A stretch of 5,613 bases of DNA, taken from NCBI GenBank assembly GCA_964400545.1, contig CAYNUG010000137.1, positions 1 to 5,613 of the forward strand, written 5' to 3'. How positions within the stretch are numbered: position 1 is the first letter of the stretch; each line of letters starts with the position of its first letter. Positions 1 through 5,613 of this stretch are shown in pieces. The notes beneath the pieces were generated by a model. It searched no databases and was not told the DNA's origin. It saw nothing but the letters and a program-made list of their open reading frames with translations. Made by a program: the position numbers and the translations under genes. This DNA comes from UBA647 sp964400545. GTDB taxonomy: Bacteria > Acidobacteriota > Aminicenantia > UBA2199.

Positions 1-131
1 GAATAATGATCTCCACACAGAGGATTGTAACCTTCGGCTTTATGAGTACAATCTTTCATCCTGCCATAATTGCGGGGGTTCTTGTTGTGATCAAGAATTA
101 TTTCCTGATAAAGATCTTTTAGATCAGACAT
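1..131 (-). CDS. sufU: SufU-type Fe-S assembly scaffold / sulfur acceptor, N-terminal part (runs off window)
   Basis: Only the first 43 codons are present; the gene continues past position 1. The N-terminus MSDLKDLYQEIILDHNKNPR, then NYG and NPLCGD at residues 36-41, is the hallmark start of the IscU/SufU (NifU N-terminal) family. C39 is the first of the three conserved cysteines, and D41 matches the conserved Asp that binds zinc in Bacillus SufU. In the family SufU accepts persulfide sulfur from SufS and passes it to SufBCD. The start ATG overlaps the sufS stop by one base (TAATG), and a GAGG lies 10 nt upstream, so translation is probably coupled to sufS. Calling it SufU rather than IscU rests on the SUF context. 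The insertion between the second and third cysteines that separates SufU from IscU is outside the window. An additional Cys, C28, is present. Confidence 0.93.
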   Translation of the reverse strand, partial: MSDLKDLYQEIILDHNKNPRNYGRMKDCTHKAEGYNPLCGDHY

Positions 132-1381
132 TATTTAAAAACCTCATATAATTTCCTGATCGCTCTAATAAAGATATCAATTTCATCTTTAGTATTATAA
201 CATGCAAATGAAACTCTTGCTGTAGCAGGTATTCCGAAAAAGTCCATGACCGGCTGAGCGCAATGGTGTCCGGTTCTAATCGCAACTCCCTCCAGATCCA
301 GTATGGTACCGACATCATGAGGGTGAATGCCGTCAATTACAAAAGAGATAACCCCGGATCTTTTTTCAGCTTCACCGATAAATCTGATCTCCGGGAACTT
401 TTTCATTTCTGAAACTGCATATTGATATAATTTTGCCTCATGCTCCTCGATATTTTTAATTCCGATAGAATTAATATAATTTATTGCTTCCCCGAGTCCG
501 ATAACACCAGCAATATTTGGAGTTCCGGCTTCGAATTTGTATGGCAGATCATTGTAGGTCGTTTTTTCAAAAGTTACGGTTTTGATCATATCACCGCCGC
601 TCTGATATGGTGTCATTTCTTCGAGGACTTCTTCTTTCCCGTACAAAACTCCGATTCCGGTAGGTCCGTAAACCTTGTGTCCTGAAAAAACAAAAAAATC
701 ACAGTCAATATCCCTGACATCAATTTTCTTGTGAGGAATTGATTGAGCACCATCAACAAGGACTTTGATCCCGTGTTTATGTGCGGTATTAACCAGTTCT
801 TTCACCGGATTTATAGTCCCAAGTGCATTTGACATATGAGTTATTGCTATGAATTTTGTCTGTTCATTTATCATCTTCTCCATTTCGTCTGCGAGAAGTT
901 CCCCCTTCTCATTCATCGGCAGAATGCGGAGCCTGGCCCCTTTTCTTTCACACAATATTTGCCACGGAACTATGTTGGAATGATGTTCCATTGCAGTAAT
1001 TATGATCTCATCATTTTCATTAAGTTTGTCATAAAGGAAACTCTGGGCAACCAGATTTATTCCCTCTGTTGTTCCCCGTGTGAAGATTATCTCTCGACTG
1101 TCAGATGCATTAATATAATTCCGGATCATGTTCCTCGATCTTTCATATTCCTCTGTAGAAATATTGCTTAGTGTATGAACACCACGATGGATATTTGAAT
1201 TCTCTTCCCTGTAATATTTGCTTAATCTGTCAATTACCTGAACCGGGTTCTGAGAAGTAGCTGCATTGTCAAAATAAACAAGCTGCTTTCCATTAATTTT
1301 CTTTTGAAGGATCGGAAAATCTTTCCTGACATTTTTTACATCAAAACTTTTGTGCTGATATTTCTTATCTGAAGTTTTCAT
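131..1381 (-). CDS. sufS: SufS, group II cysteine desulfurase (PLP-dependent)
   Basis: A 416-residue class V aminotransferase-fold enzyme that removes sulfur from L-cysteine, giving alanine and an enzyme-bound persulfide for Fe-S assembly in the cytosol. Visible features in order: YFDNAATS near residues 36-43; EHHSN at 132-136, whose histidines lie over the cofactor; VDGAQS at 209-214, with D210 expected to contact the PLP pyridine nitrogen; SGHK at 233-236, with K236 as the Schiff-base lysine; RTGHHCAQP at 369-377, with C374 as the persulfide cysteine; and R389 in the TARVSF segment, the likely substrate-carboxylate arginine. The RTGHHCAQP context around the catalytic cysteine is the SufS/CsdA (group II) type, not the IscS/NifS type. 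Length is normal, with a slightly long N-terminus of about 10 polar residues. The start overlaps the sufD stop as ATGA, indicating coupling. The next gene is a SufU-type partner; no SufE is seen in the window. Confidence 0.97.
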   Translation of the reverse strand: MKTSDKKYQHKSFDVKNVRKDFPILQKKINGKQLVYFDNAATSQNPVQVIDRLSKYYREENSNIHRGVHTLSNISTEEYERSRNMIRNYINASDSREIIFTRGTTEGINLVAQSFLYDKLNENDEIIITAMEHHSNIVPWQILCERKGARLRILPMNEKGELLADEMEKMINEQTKFIAITHMSNALGTINPVKELVNTAHKHGIKVLVDGAQSIPHKKIDVRDIDCDFFVFSGHKVYGPTGIGVLYGKEEVLEEMTPYQSGGDMIKTVTFEKTTYNDLPYKFEAGTPNIAGVIGLGEAINYINSIGIKNIEEHEAKLYQYAVSEMKKFPEIRFIGEAEKRSGVISFVIDGIHPHDVGTILDLEGVAIRTGHHCAQPVMDFFGIPATARVSFACYNTKDEIDIFIRAIRKLYEVFK

Positions 1382-2688
1382 ATTTTCATCTCACTCTCAA
1401 GTAAAATTTCGATCTTATTTGAAACATCCTTGTTCTTAAATTTTTCAAGAATCTCTTTTAAAAATCCCGAGGTAAGGATCCTCATAGCCTCAACATGACC
1501 GATGCCTCTTGATCTCATGTAAAACAGAGAATCTGAATCCGGTTGTCCGACAGAAGCACTGTGCGAACATTTTACATCATCAGCATATATCTCAAGTGCA
1601 GGTTTTGAATCGACACTTGCAGAATCTGATAACATTAATGATTTACTGGACTGTGAAGAATCGGTGTGAACCGAGCCCTCACCAACATATATTTTCCCGT
1701 CAAAAACAGCTCTGGACCTATCATCAAGAACTCCATTAAAATTCTCCAGACTTTTGCACGAGGGGAAATTATGAAATATCTCAGTGTGATTATCTGTATG
1801 TTGATTCTCTTTAAGAAAATAAATTCCCTCTATTTCGCTTGTCGATCCGCTCCCGTTCATTAATACAGAAATATTATTCCTCGTTAATGCTCCACCGAAA
1901 GTTGCAGTATGAGAAGAAAATGAAGAGTTTTCTCCTTGTCTGACATTCAAAGATCCAACATGAAATGAAGAACGGCTCTCTGTTTGGATCTTATAATGAT
2001 TTACTGAAGCTCTGTCTTTTATATATATGTCGGTTAGTGAATTGGTAAAATAAACAGAACCCGGTTCACCTGTATATTCCTCGATCAACGAGAAATTACT
2101 CCCCTCTTCAGCTATGATCAGATTCCACGGGTGTGACATCCCCGATGATCCTGTATTAACTGTAAGAAAGATCAGATGTACAGAAAATTTCGGATCAATA
2201 TCTTTCTCTATACGGATAAAAGTTCCTTCATTTAAGTAAGCTCTGTTCAAATTGGTGAAAGCATCGGATTTCTTTTTTGTTTCTTCGACATACTTCAGGA
2301 TACTATCATCACCGGAATTTATAATATTCTTTATATTATCAATAGATATTCCTCCGGATAACGGAATATTTGAAAGATCTTCGGTGAATTTCCCGTTAAC
2401 AAATACGAGCGAACAGGATGATATTCTGTCGGGAAGGAGTTTCTCTATTGTTGAAACATTAATTGACTTTGGCAGTTCAGGTTCATATGAAAAATCTTTC
2501 TTTGACAATTGTGTCAGATCTGTATATTTCCATTCTTCGATCTTTGTCGAAGGGAGTCCTGTTCTGGAAAACCCGGATCTCCCTTCCTCTCTGATCTTAT
2601 CAGCTCTCTTACTTTTATTCTTCCATATCTGAGAATCAATTTCTTTAAGAGGAGCTGTAAGGTTATCAGCCGGAATAAACCGATTCAT
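1378..2688 (-). CDS. sufD: SufD, Fe-S assembly scaffold subunit of SufBC2D
   Basis: A 436-residue SufB/SufD-family protein, about the length of Bacillus SufD. It pairs with SufB to form the beta-helix heterodimer on which clusters are built and binds one SufC. Visible: STKIEEWKYTDL at 47-58, the typical N-terminal motif; the glycine/serine-rich beta-helix core, roughly residues 150-370; the NHTEIFHNFPSCKSLENFNG region at 300-319 followed by LDD and VFDGKI; and DDVKCSHSASVG at 370-381, then LFYMRSRGI. H376 in the CSH motif matches E. coli SufD H360, which is important for assembly. The C-terminal helical domain binds SufC in the family. An in-frame TTG six bases upstream (2694) is open, but it overlaps the AGGTGAT Shine-Dalgarno, so ATG at 2688 is chosen. 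That gives an ATGA overlap with sufC; the 3' end overlaps sufS the same way. Confidence 0.96.
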   Translation of the reverse strand: MNRFIPADNLTAPLKEIDSQIWKNKSKRADKIREEGRSGFSRTGLPSTKIEEWKYTDLTQLSKKDFSYEPELPKSINVSTIEKLLPDRISSCSLVFVNGKFTEDLSNIPLSGGISIDNIKNIINSGDDSILKYVEETKKKSDAFTNLNRAYLNEGTFIRIEKDIDPKFSVHLIFLTVNTGSSGMSHPWNLIIAEEGSNFSLIEEYTGEPGSVYFTNSLTDIYIKDRASVNHYKIQTESRSSFHVGSLNVRQGENSSFSSHTATFGGALTRNNISVLMNGSGSTSEIEGIYFLKENQHTDNHTEIFHNFPSCKSLENFNGVLDDRSRAVFDGKIYVGEGSVHTDSSQSSKSLMLSDSASVDSKPALEIYADDVKCSHSASVGQPDSDSLFYMRSRGIGHVEAMRILTSGFLKEILEKFKNKDVSNKIEILLESEMKI

Positions 2689-3452
2689 TTGCAATCACCT
2701 TTAGTTTCCGGAAGGCTGTTCAGCCAGTCATAACCTTTTTCTTCCAGTTCGAGAGCAAGCTCGCTGGTCCCGGACTTAATGATCTTTCCGTTTGAAAGGA
2801 CATGGACATAGTCCGGTTTTATATAATCAAGCAGTCTCTGATAATGAGTGATAAGGATTATTCCCTTTTCAGGGCCGTGGAACCTGTTGATCCCTTCAGC
2901 TACTATTTTAAGCGCATCAATATCAAGACCTGAATCTGTTTCGTCAAGGATAGCCAGATCAGGTTGAAGTATTGAGAGTTGCAGAATCTCGTTTCTTTTC
3001 TTCTCTCCACCGGAGAACCCTTCATTTATAGATCTTTTTAACATATCTTCGCTCATGCCTATTGTTTTCATCTCTTTTCTGACGAGTTTAAGAAAATCCA
3101 AAGGCTCAACATCTTCAAGACCTTTATGCTTCCTGATCGTATTCAATGCCGTTCTCAGAAAATATGCATTGTTAACACCCGGGATCTCTATCGGGTATTG
3201 GAATGCAGTGAAAATACCCTCTCTCGCTCTGATCTCCGGTTCCATTTCCGATATATCTACTCCTTTGTAATGAATAGATCCTGAAACGATCCTGTATCCA
3301 TCTCTTCCTGCTATTGTTTGAGTCAATGTGCTCTTGCCCGATCCATTCGGGCCCATGATCGCATGTATTTCCCCTGGTTTTACTTTCAGATCAACACCTT
3401 TAAGTATCTCTTTACCATCTATTTTCACTTTTAAACATTCGATATCCAACAT
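2685..3452 (-). CDS. sufC: SufC, ABC-type ATPase of the SufBC2D complex
   Basis: A 255-residue cytosolic ABC ATPase without membrane segments, which powers the SufB/SufD rearrangement during cluster assembly. All nucleotide-binding elements are intact: Walker A GPNGSGKST at 34-42 (K40), Q-loop at Q85 in AFQYP, signature FSGGEKKR at 146-153, Walker B AILDETDSGLD at 167-177 with catalytic E171, and the H-loop H203 in ITHYQR. FSGGEKKR and the DETDSGLD form are SufC-specific, and K40, E171 and H203 fall at the same residue numbers as in E. coli SufC. The frame is open to an ATG at 3467, directly after the sufB stop. The ATG at 3452 is preferred because GGAGGA sits 7 nt upstream and the resulting MLDIECLKVK matches the usual SufC N-terminus. 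The gap to sufB is then 15 nt. The short C-terminal tail ends in DCK and overlaps the sufD start. Confidence 0.97.
   Translation of the reverse strand: MLDIECLKVKIDGKEILKGVDLKVKPGEIHAIMGPNGSGKSTLTQTIAGRDGYRIVSGSIHYKGVDISEMEPEIRAREGIFTAFQYPIEIPGVNNAYFLRTALNTIRKHKGLEDVEPLDFLKLVRKEMKTIGMSEDMLKRSINEGFSGGEKKRNEILQLSILQPDLAILDETDSGLDIDALKIVAEGINRFHGPEKGIILITHYQRLLDYIKPDYVHVLSNGKIIKSGTSELALELEEKGYDWLNSLPETKGDCK
2694..2700 (-). promoter_or_regulatory. Shine-Dalgarno deciding the sufD start
   Basis: AGGTGAT, complementary to the 16S rRNA 3' tail, lies 5 nt upstream of ATG 2688 and within the last codons of sufC. The alternative TTG start at 2694-2692 overlaps its last base and so has no usable spacing. 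Confidence 0.8.
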
Positions 3453-3459
3453 AATTAAA

Positions 3460-3465
3460 TCCTCC
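3460..3465 (-). promoter_or_regulatory. Shine-Dalgarno deciding the sufC start
   Basis: GGAGGA lies 7 nt upstream of ATG 3452, inside the short in-frame extension that begins at ATG 3467. The upstream ATG has only weak purine-rich sequence before it, so ribosomes are expected to start at 3452. Confidence 0.8.
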
Positions 3466-3467
3466 AT

Positions 3468-4940
3468 TTAACCTACACTTCCTTCCAGACTTATTTCCAG
3501 TAGTTTTTGTGCTTCCACGGCAAATTCCATCGGCAATTCGTTAAGTACCTCTTTGCAGAATCCGTTTACTATCATAGACACTGCATCTTCCATTGAAAGT
3601 CCCCTCTGCTGAAGATAGAATAACTGGTTCTCACCTATCTTTGAAGTTGTAGCTTCATGTTCAACCTTGGAGCTGTTGTTCTTGTGTACCTCAAGATAAG
3701 GAAAAGTATGAGCTCCGCATTTATCTCCCAGAAGGAGAGAATCACATTGTGAATAATTTCTGGAATTGTCAGCACCTGGAGACATCCTTACGAGTCCTCT
3801 GTATGAATTATTGCTGTGTCCTCCGGAAATACCTTTTGATATTATTGTGCTTTTTGTATTTTTCCCCAGGTGGATCATTTTTGTACCTGTATCCGCCTGC
3901 TGATAATTGTTTGTTACGGCAACGGAATAGAACTCTCCAACAGAATTATCACCTTTTAGAATGCAGCTTGGATATTTCCATGTTATAGCAGACCCGGTTT
4001 CTACCTGGGTCCACGATATTCTGGAATTCTCCCCTTTGCAGATGCCCCTTTTTGTGACAAAATTATAAATCCCCCCCTTGCCTTCTTTATTGCCCGGATA
4101 CCAGTTCTGAACTGTCGAATATTTAATGCTGGCATTATCGAGAGAAATAAGCTCAACAACTGCCGCATGGAGCTGGTTCTCATCCCGCATGGGAGCAGTG
4201 CATCCCTCAAGATAATTTACAGAGCTCCCTTCTTCAGCTATTATCAGAGTCCTTTCGAACTGACCTGTGTTAGCAGTATTGATCCTGAAATAACTTGAGA
4301 GATCCATGGGGCATTTCACTCCTTTTGGAATATAGCAAAAAGTACCGTCACTAAAAACAGCAGAATTAAGAGTTGCAAAAAAATTGTCGCGATAAGGAAC
4401 TACACTGCCGAGGTATTTTTTGATAAGTTCAGGATGATTTTTAACTGCTTCTGAAAAGGAACAGAAAATTACACCCATCTCTTTAAGTTTTTCCGAAAAA
4501 GTAGTAGCAACAGATACCGAATCGAATACGGCATCTACGGCAACACCGGAGAGTTTTTTCTGCTCCTCAAGAGGGATCCCCAATTTGTTGAAAGTATCTA
4601 TGATCTCATCATCGACTTCATCGAGACTTTTGAGTTCTTTTTTCTTTTTCGGAGCAGCATAATAAATAATATCCTGAAAATCTATCGGATTAATTTCCAG
4701 GTGAGCCCAATCCGGCATTTTCATTGTGGTCCAGTGACGAAATGCCCGGAGGCGCCATTCTAAAAGAAAATCGGGTTCTCCCTTTTTTGAAGAAATAAGC
4801 TTTATCGTTTCTTCGCTTAACCCTTTCTCGACTGTATCCATATCAATGTCGGTATTAAATCCGTATTTATAATCACTCTTTTCGAGATTATCAAGTAGCT
4901 TTTTATCTTTTATTCTTTTATCTTTTTTTTTGTCGTTCAT
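3468..4940 (-). CDS. sufB: SufB, Fe-S assembly scaffold subunit of SufBC2D
   Basis: A 490-residue scaffold subunit (E. coli SufB is 495), the site of nascent cluster formation with SufD and SufC. The sequence is close to E. coli SufB over most of its length: DAVFDSVSVATT at 136-147, SDGTFCYIPKGVKCPM near 197-212, TGQFERT at 225-231, EGCTAPMRD at 245-253, SAITWKYPSCILKGDNS at 317-333, STIISKGIS at 364-372, CGAHTFPY at 408-415, EHEATTSKIGENQLFY at 427-442. C399 in SQCDS and E429 in EHEATT match E. coli C405 and E434, both important for assembly; C247 matches the Cys of the EGC motif. The CxxC-type N-terminal cysteine motif of E. coli SufB is absent. The first 14 residues are unusually lysine-rich. 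The start lies 12 nt after the regulator stop, with a modest GCAGG 5 nt upstream. The C-terminal domain is expected to contact SufC. Confidence 0.98.
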   Translation of the reverse strand: MNDKKKDKRIKDKKLLDNLEKSDYKYGFNTDIDMDTVEKGLSEETIKLISSKKGEPDFLLEWRLRAFRHWTTMKMPDWAHLEINPIDFQDIIYYAAPKKKKELKSLDEVDDEIIDTFNKLGIPLEEQKKLSGVAVDAVFDSVSVATTFSEKLKEMGVIFCSFSEAVKNHPELIKKYLGSVVPYRDNFFATLNSAVFSDGTFCYIPKGVKCPMDLSSYFRINTANTGQFERTLIIAEEGSSVNYLEGCTAPMRDENQLHAAVVELISLDNASIKYSTVQNWYPGNKEGKGGIYNFVTKRGICKGENSRISWTQVETGSAITWKYPSCILKGDNSVGEFYSVAVTNNYQQADTGTKMIHLGKNTKSTIISKGISGGHSNNSYRGLVRMSPGADNSRNYSQCDSLLLGDKCGAHTFPYLEVHKNNSSKVEHEATTSKIGENQLFYLQQRGLSMEDAVSMIVNGFCKEVLNELPMEFAVEAQKLLEISLEGSVG

Positions 4941-4952
4941 TTTAACCTGCAG

Positions 4953-5351
4953 TTATGTTATATCATCCAATGTTATACTACTCATAGATTCTATCAGTTT
5001 CTGGTTGAATTTTGTCCAGATATCTTTGACCCGGCATTTATCCATAAGCTCGCACTCTCCTTTTAACCCCGGATAACATGTCCGGGATTCTTCATCCTGA
5101 AGATCTACAGCTTTATAAATATCCCAAAATGAGATACTACCGGGCTCTCTGGAAATAGTGAATCCTCCCCCGGGTCCCATTTTGCTTTTCAGGATATTGC
5201 TTTTTTTTAAATCGAGGCAGATTTTTTCAAGAAAATGCTCCGATATCTTCTGATTAACCGAGATCCGTTTGCGGTTCACAGGCTTCCCTTCTCCCAGTAT
5301 AACCTCATGCAGAGCTCTCAGAGCATATTCTGTTCTGATCGTAAAATTCAT
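4953..5351 (-). CDS. Rrf2-family Fe-S transcriptional regulator (IscR-like), autoregulator of the suf operon
   Basis: A 132-residue winged-helix regulator. The N-terminus TEYALRAL (7-14), the recognition-helix region HFLEKICLDLKK (39-50) and the wing MGPGGGFTI (58-66) are typical of Rrf2 proteins. Three cysteines follow, C92-x7-C100-x5-C106, in the position of the 2Fe-2S ligands of E. coli IscR (C-x5-C-x5-C). The IscR histidine ligand three residues after the last Cys is replaced by K109, so the fourth ligand must differ or be absent. E42 aligns with IscR E43, a residue involved in discrimination between operator classes. C45 is an extra cysteine in the recognition helix. The C-terminus ITLDDIT resembles the end of IscR. 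It is the first gene of the operon, just downstream of an IscR type 1-like operator, so autorepression is inferred. No Shine-Dalgarno precedes the ATG. A symbol (iscR/sufR) is withheld because Rrf2 subtypes are not safely separated by eye. Confidence 0.93.
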   Translation of the reverse strand: MNFTIRTEYALRALHEVILGEGKPVNRKRISVNQKISEHFLEKICLDLKKSNILKSKMGPGGGFTISREPGSISFWDIYKAVDLQDEESRTCYPGLKGECELMDKCRVKDIWTKFNQKLIESMSSITLDDIT

Positions 5352-5357
5352 ACAATA

Positions 5358-5391
5358 ACATTACAATAGTTGACTAAATTTGTCAACTATA
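5358..5391 (-). promoter_or_regulatory. Probable promoter(s) of the rrf2-sufBCDSU operon
   Basis: Reading the minus strand, a perfect TTGACA (5386-5381) is followed after 17 nt by TAATGT (5363-5358), only 3/6 to the -10 consensus. Transcription from this pair would begin at about 5351-5352, at or next to the regulator ATG. An alternative is TATAGT (5391-5386, 5/6 to the -10 consensus) with a weak TTATCT 17 nt upstream (5414-5409), giving a start near 5379 and a leader of about 28 nt. Either promoter is covered by the inverted repeat at 5366-5390. No experimental start is available, so the choice between them is open. Confidence 0.55.
5366..5390. promoter_or_regulatory. IscR type 1-like operator (25-bp inverted repeat)
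   Basis: Perfect 9-bp arms, ATAGTTGAC and GTCAACTAT, are separated by the 7-nt spacer TAAATTT. The E. coli IscR type 1 consensus has arms ATASYYGAC and GTCRRSTAT around the spacer TRWWWYA. This site fits at every position except the last spacer base (T instead of A), that is 24 of 25. It covers the TTGACA hexamer of the regulator promoter, so binding would block RNA polymerase. Type 1 sites are bound by cluster-loaded IscR, so repression when Fe-S supply is sufficient is the expected logic. The binding protein is inferred to be the adjacent Rrf2 protein. Confidence 0.85.
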
Positions 5392-5430
5392 ACAAGCCGA
5401 AACCCACAAGATAAATAAATTTCCGGAGAA

Positions 5431-5613
5431 TTATTTTACACTGTCTATTGCAGTTTTTAATGCCTTCTCGAGCATGGAATTATCCGGCTCTTTAATAAAA
5501 TTGTTGTCCATAAGGAGTTTCATTGAAGCTCTTGCTTCTTTGATATCAGACAGGGTTTTATCATAAACACTCTGCCAGTCAGTTTTTATTCTGGCAACCC
5601 CGTTCTTTATTGC
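5431..5613 (-). CDS. Unidentified protein, C-terminal 60 residues (start outside window)
   Basis: The minus-strand frame is open from the window edge for 60 codons and ends in TAA at 5433-5431. The visible peptide begins AIKNGVARIKTDW and ends LEKALKTAIDSVK. It is charged, rich in Lys, Asp and Ala, predicted mostly helical by its composition and spacing, and has no membrane segment or cysteine. I do not recognise a family. Its codon choice and AT-rich third positions resemble the suf genes, which supports a real coding tail rather than chance. It ends 79 nt before the regulator start on the same strand, and no clear intrinsic terminator lies between, so some read-through into the suf operon is possible. 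Several in-frame ATG codons lie inside the fragment, but the open frame extending to the edge makes a start upstream of the window more likely. Confidence 0.65.
   Translation of the reverse strand, partial: AIKNGVARIKTDWQSVYDKTLSDIKEARASMKLLMDNNFIKEPDNSMLEKALKTAIDSVK

Noticed and set aside
124..336. 70-residue minus-strand frame overlapping sufS and the sufU start
   Set aside because: Out of frame with sufS across its conserved C-terminal region; the sufS frame includes the catalytic RTGHHCAQP motif here.
836..1171. 111-residue and other open frames on the plus strand opposite sufS (also 440-685)
   Set aside because: Antisense to the conserved sufS coding sequence, with low-complexity Cys/Phe/Ile-rich translations; no independent support.
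2252..2632. 126-residue open frame on the plus strand
   Set aside because: It lies wholly antisense to sufD, has a Phe/Ser/Leu-rich composition typical of reading an AT-rich gene backwards, and shows no family motif.
2689..2694. TTG start for sufD two codons upstream of the ATG
   Set aside because: The TTG overlaps the Shine-Dalgarno AGGTGAT, leaving no spacing; ATG at 2688 has a 5-nt spacing and the common ATGA overlap.
4001..4210. 69-residue minus-strand frame inside sufB
   Set aside because: Alternative frame of a strongly conserved part of sufB; no start signal and no recognisable product.
5391..5430. Intrinsic terminator between the upstream gene and the regulator
   Set aside because: The only self-complementary element is the short TCCGGA near 5422-5427; there is no stem of useful length followed by a U tract.
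1..5613. CRISPR array, insertion sequence, tRNA/rRNA or novel defence system
   Set aside because: No repeat-spacer pattern, terminal inverted repeats, transposase motifs or structured RNA pattern was seen; nearly all of the window is accounted for by suf genes.

Overview
The window is essentially one minus-strand gene cluster: a complete SUF iron-sulfur cluster assembly operon headed by its own Rrf2-family regulator. In transcription order (high to low coordinates) it reads: the 3' end of an unidentified upstream gene (5431-5613), a 79-nt regulatory gap, an IscR-like Rrf2 regulator (4953-5351), sufB (3468-4940), sufC (2685-3452), sufD (1378-2688), sufS (131-1381), and the first 43 codons of a sufU-type scaffold gene (1-131) that runs off the left edge. 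No plus-strand gene is supported.

How the genes work together (established for these families): SufS, a PLP cysteine desulfurase, takes sulfur from cysteine as a persulfide. SufU is expected to accept and relay it. The SufBC2D complex assembles the cluster, with the SufC ATPase driving the conformational change of the SufB/SufD beta-helix scaffold. The Rrf2 protein carries three closely spaced cysteines and probably senses cluster status. Immediately upstream of it lies a 25-bp inverted repeat with perfect 9-bp arms, which fits the E. coli IscR type 1 operator consensus at 24 of 25 positions and overlaps both plausible promoters. The picture is an autoregulated operon, repressed when Fe-S supply is sufficient.

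The junctions are very tight: 12 nt between the regulator and sufB, about 15 nt between sufB and sufC, ATGA overlaps at sufC/sufD and sufD/sufS, and a TAATG overlap at sufS/sufU. This implies co-transcription and translational coupling. Two starts were moved inward from the longest reading frames (sufC to 3452, sufD to 2688) because of well-placed Shine-Dalgarno sequences. The regulator itself has no visible Shine-Dalgarno and may be leaderless.

Organism: a bacterium with AT-rich DNA and codon use that uses Shine-Dalgarno initiation in at least part of the operon. The order regulator-sufBCDSU differs from E. coli (sufABCDSE) and Bacillus (sufCDSUB). The sequence alone does not fix a phylum. 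This is a housekeeping locus; I see no mobile element, CRISPR array, RNA gene or novel multi-gene system. The most interesting parts are the regulatory region and the regulator's altered cluster-binding motif.
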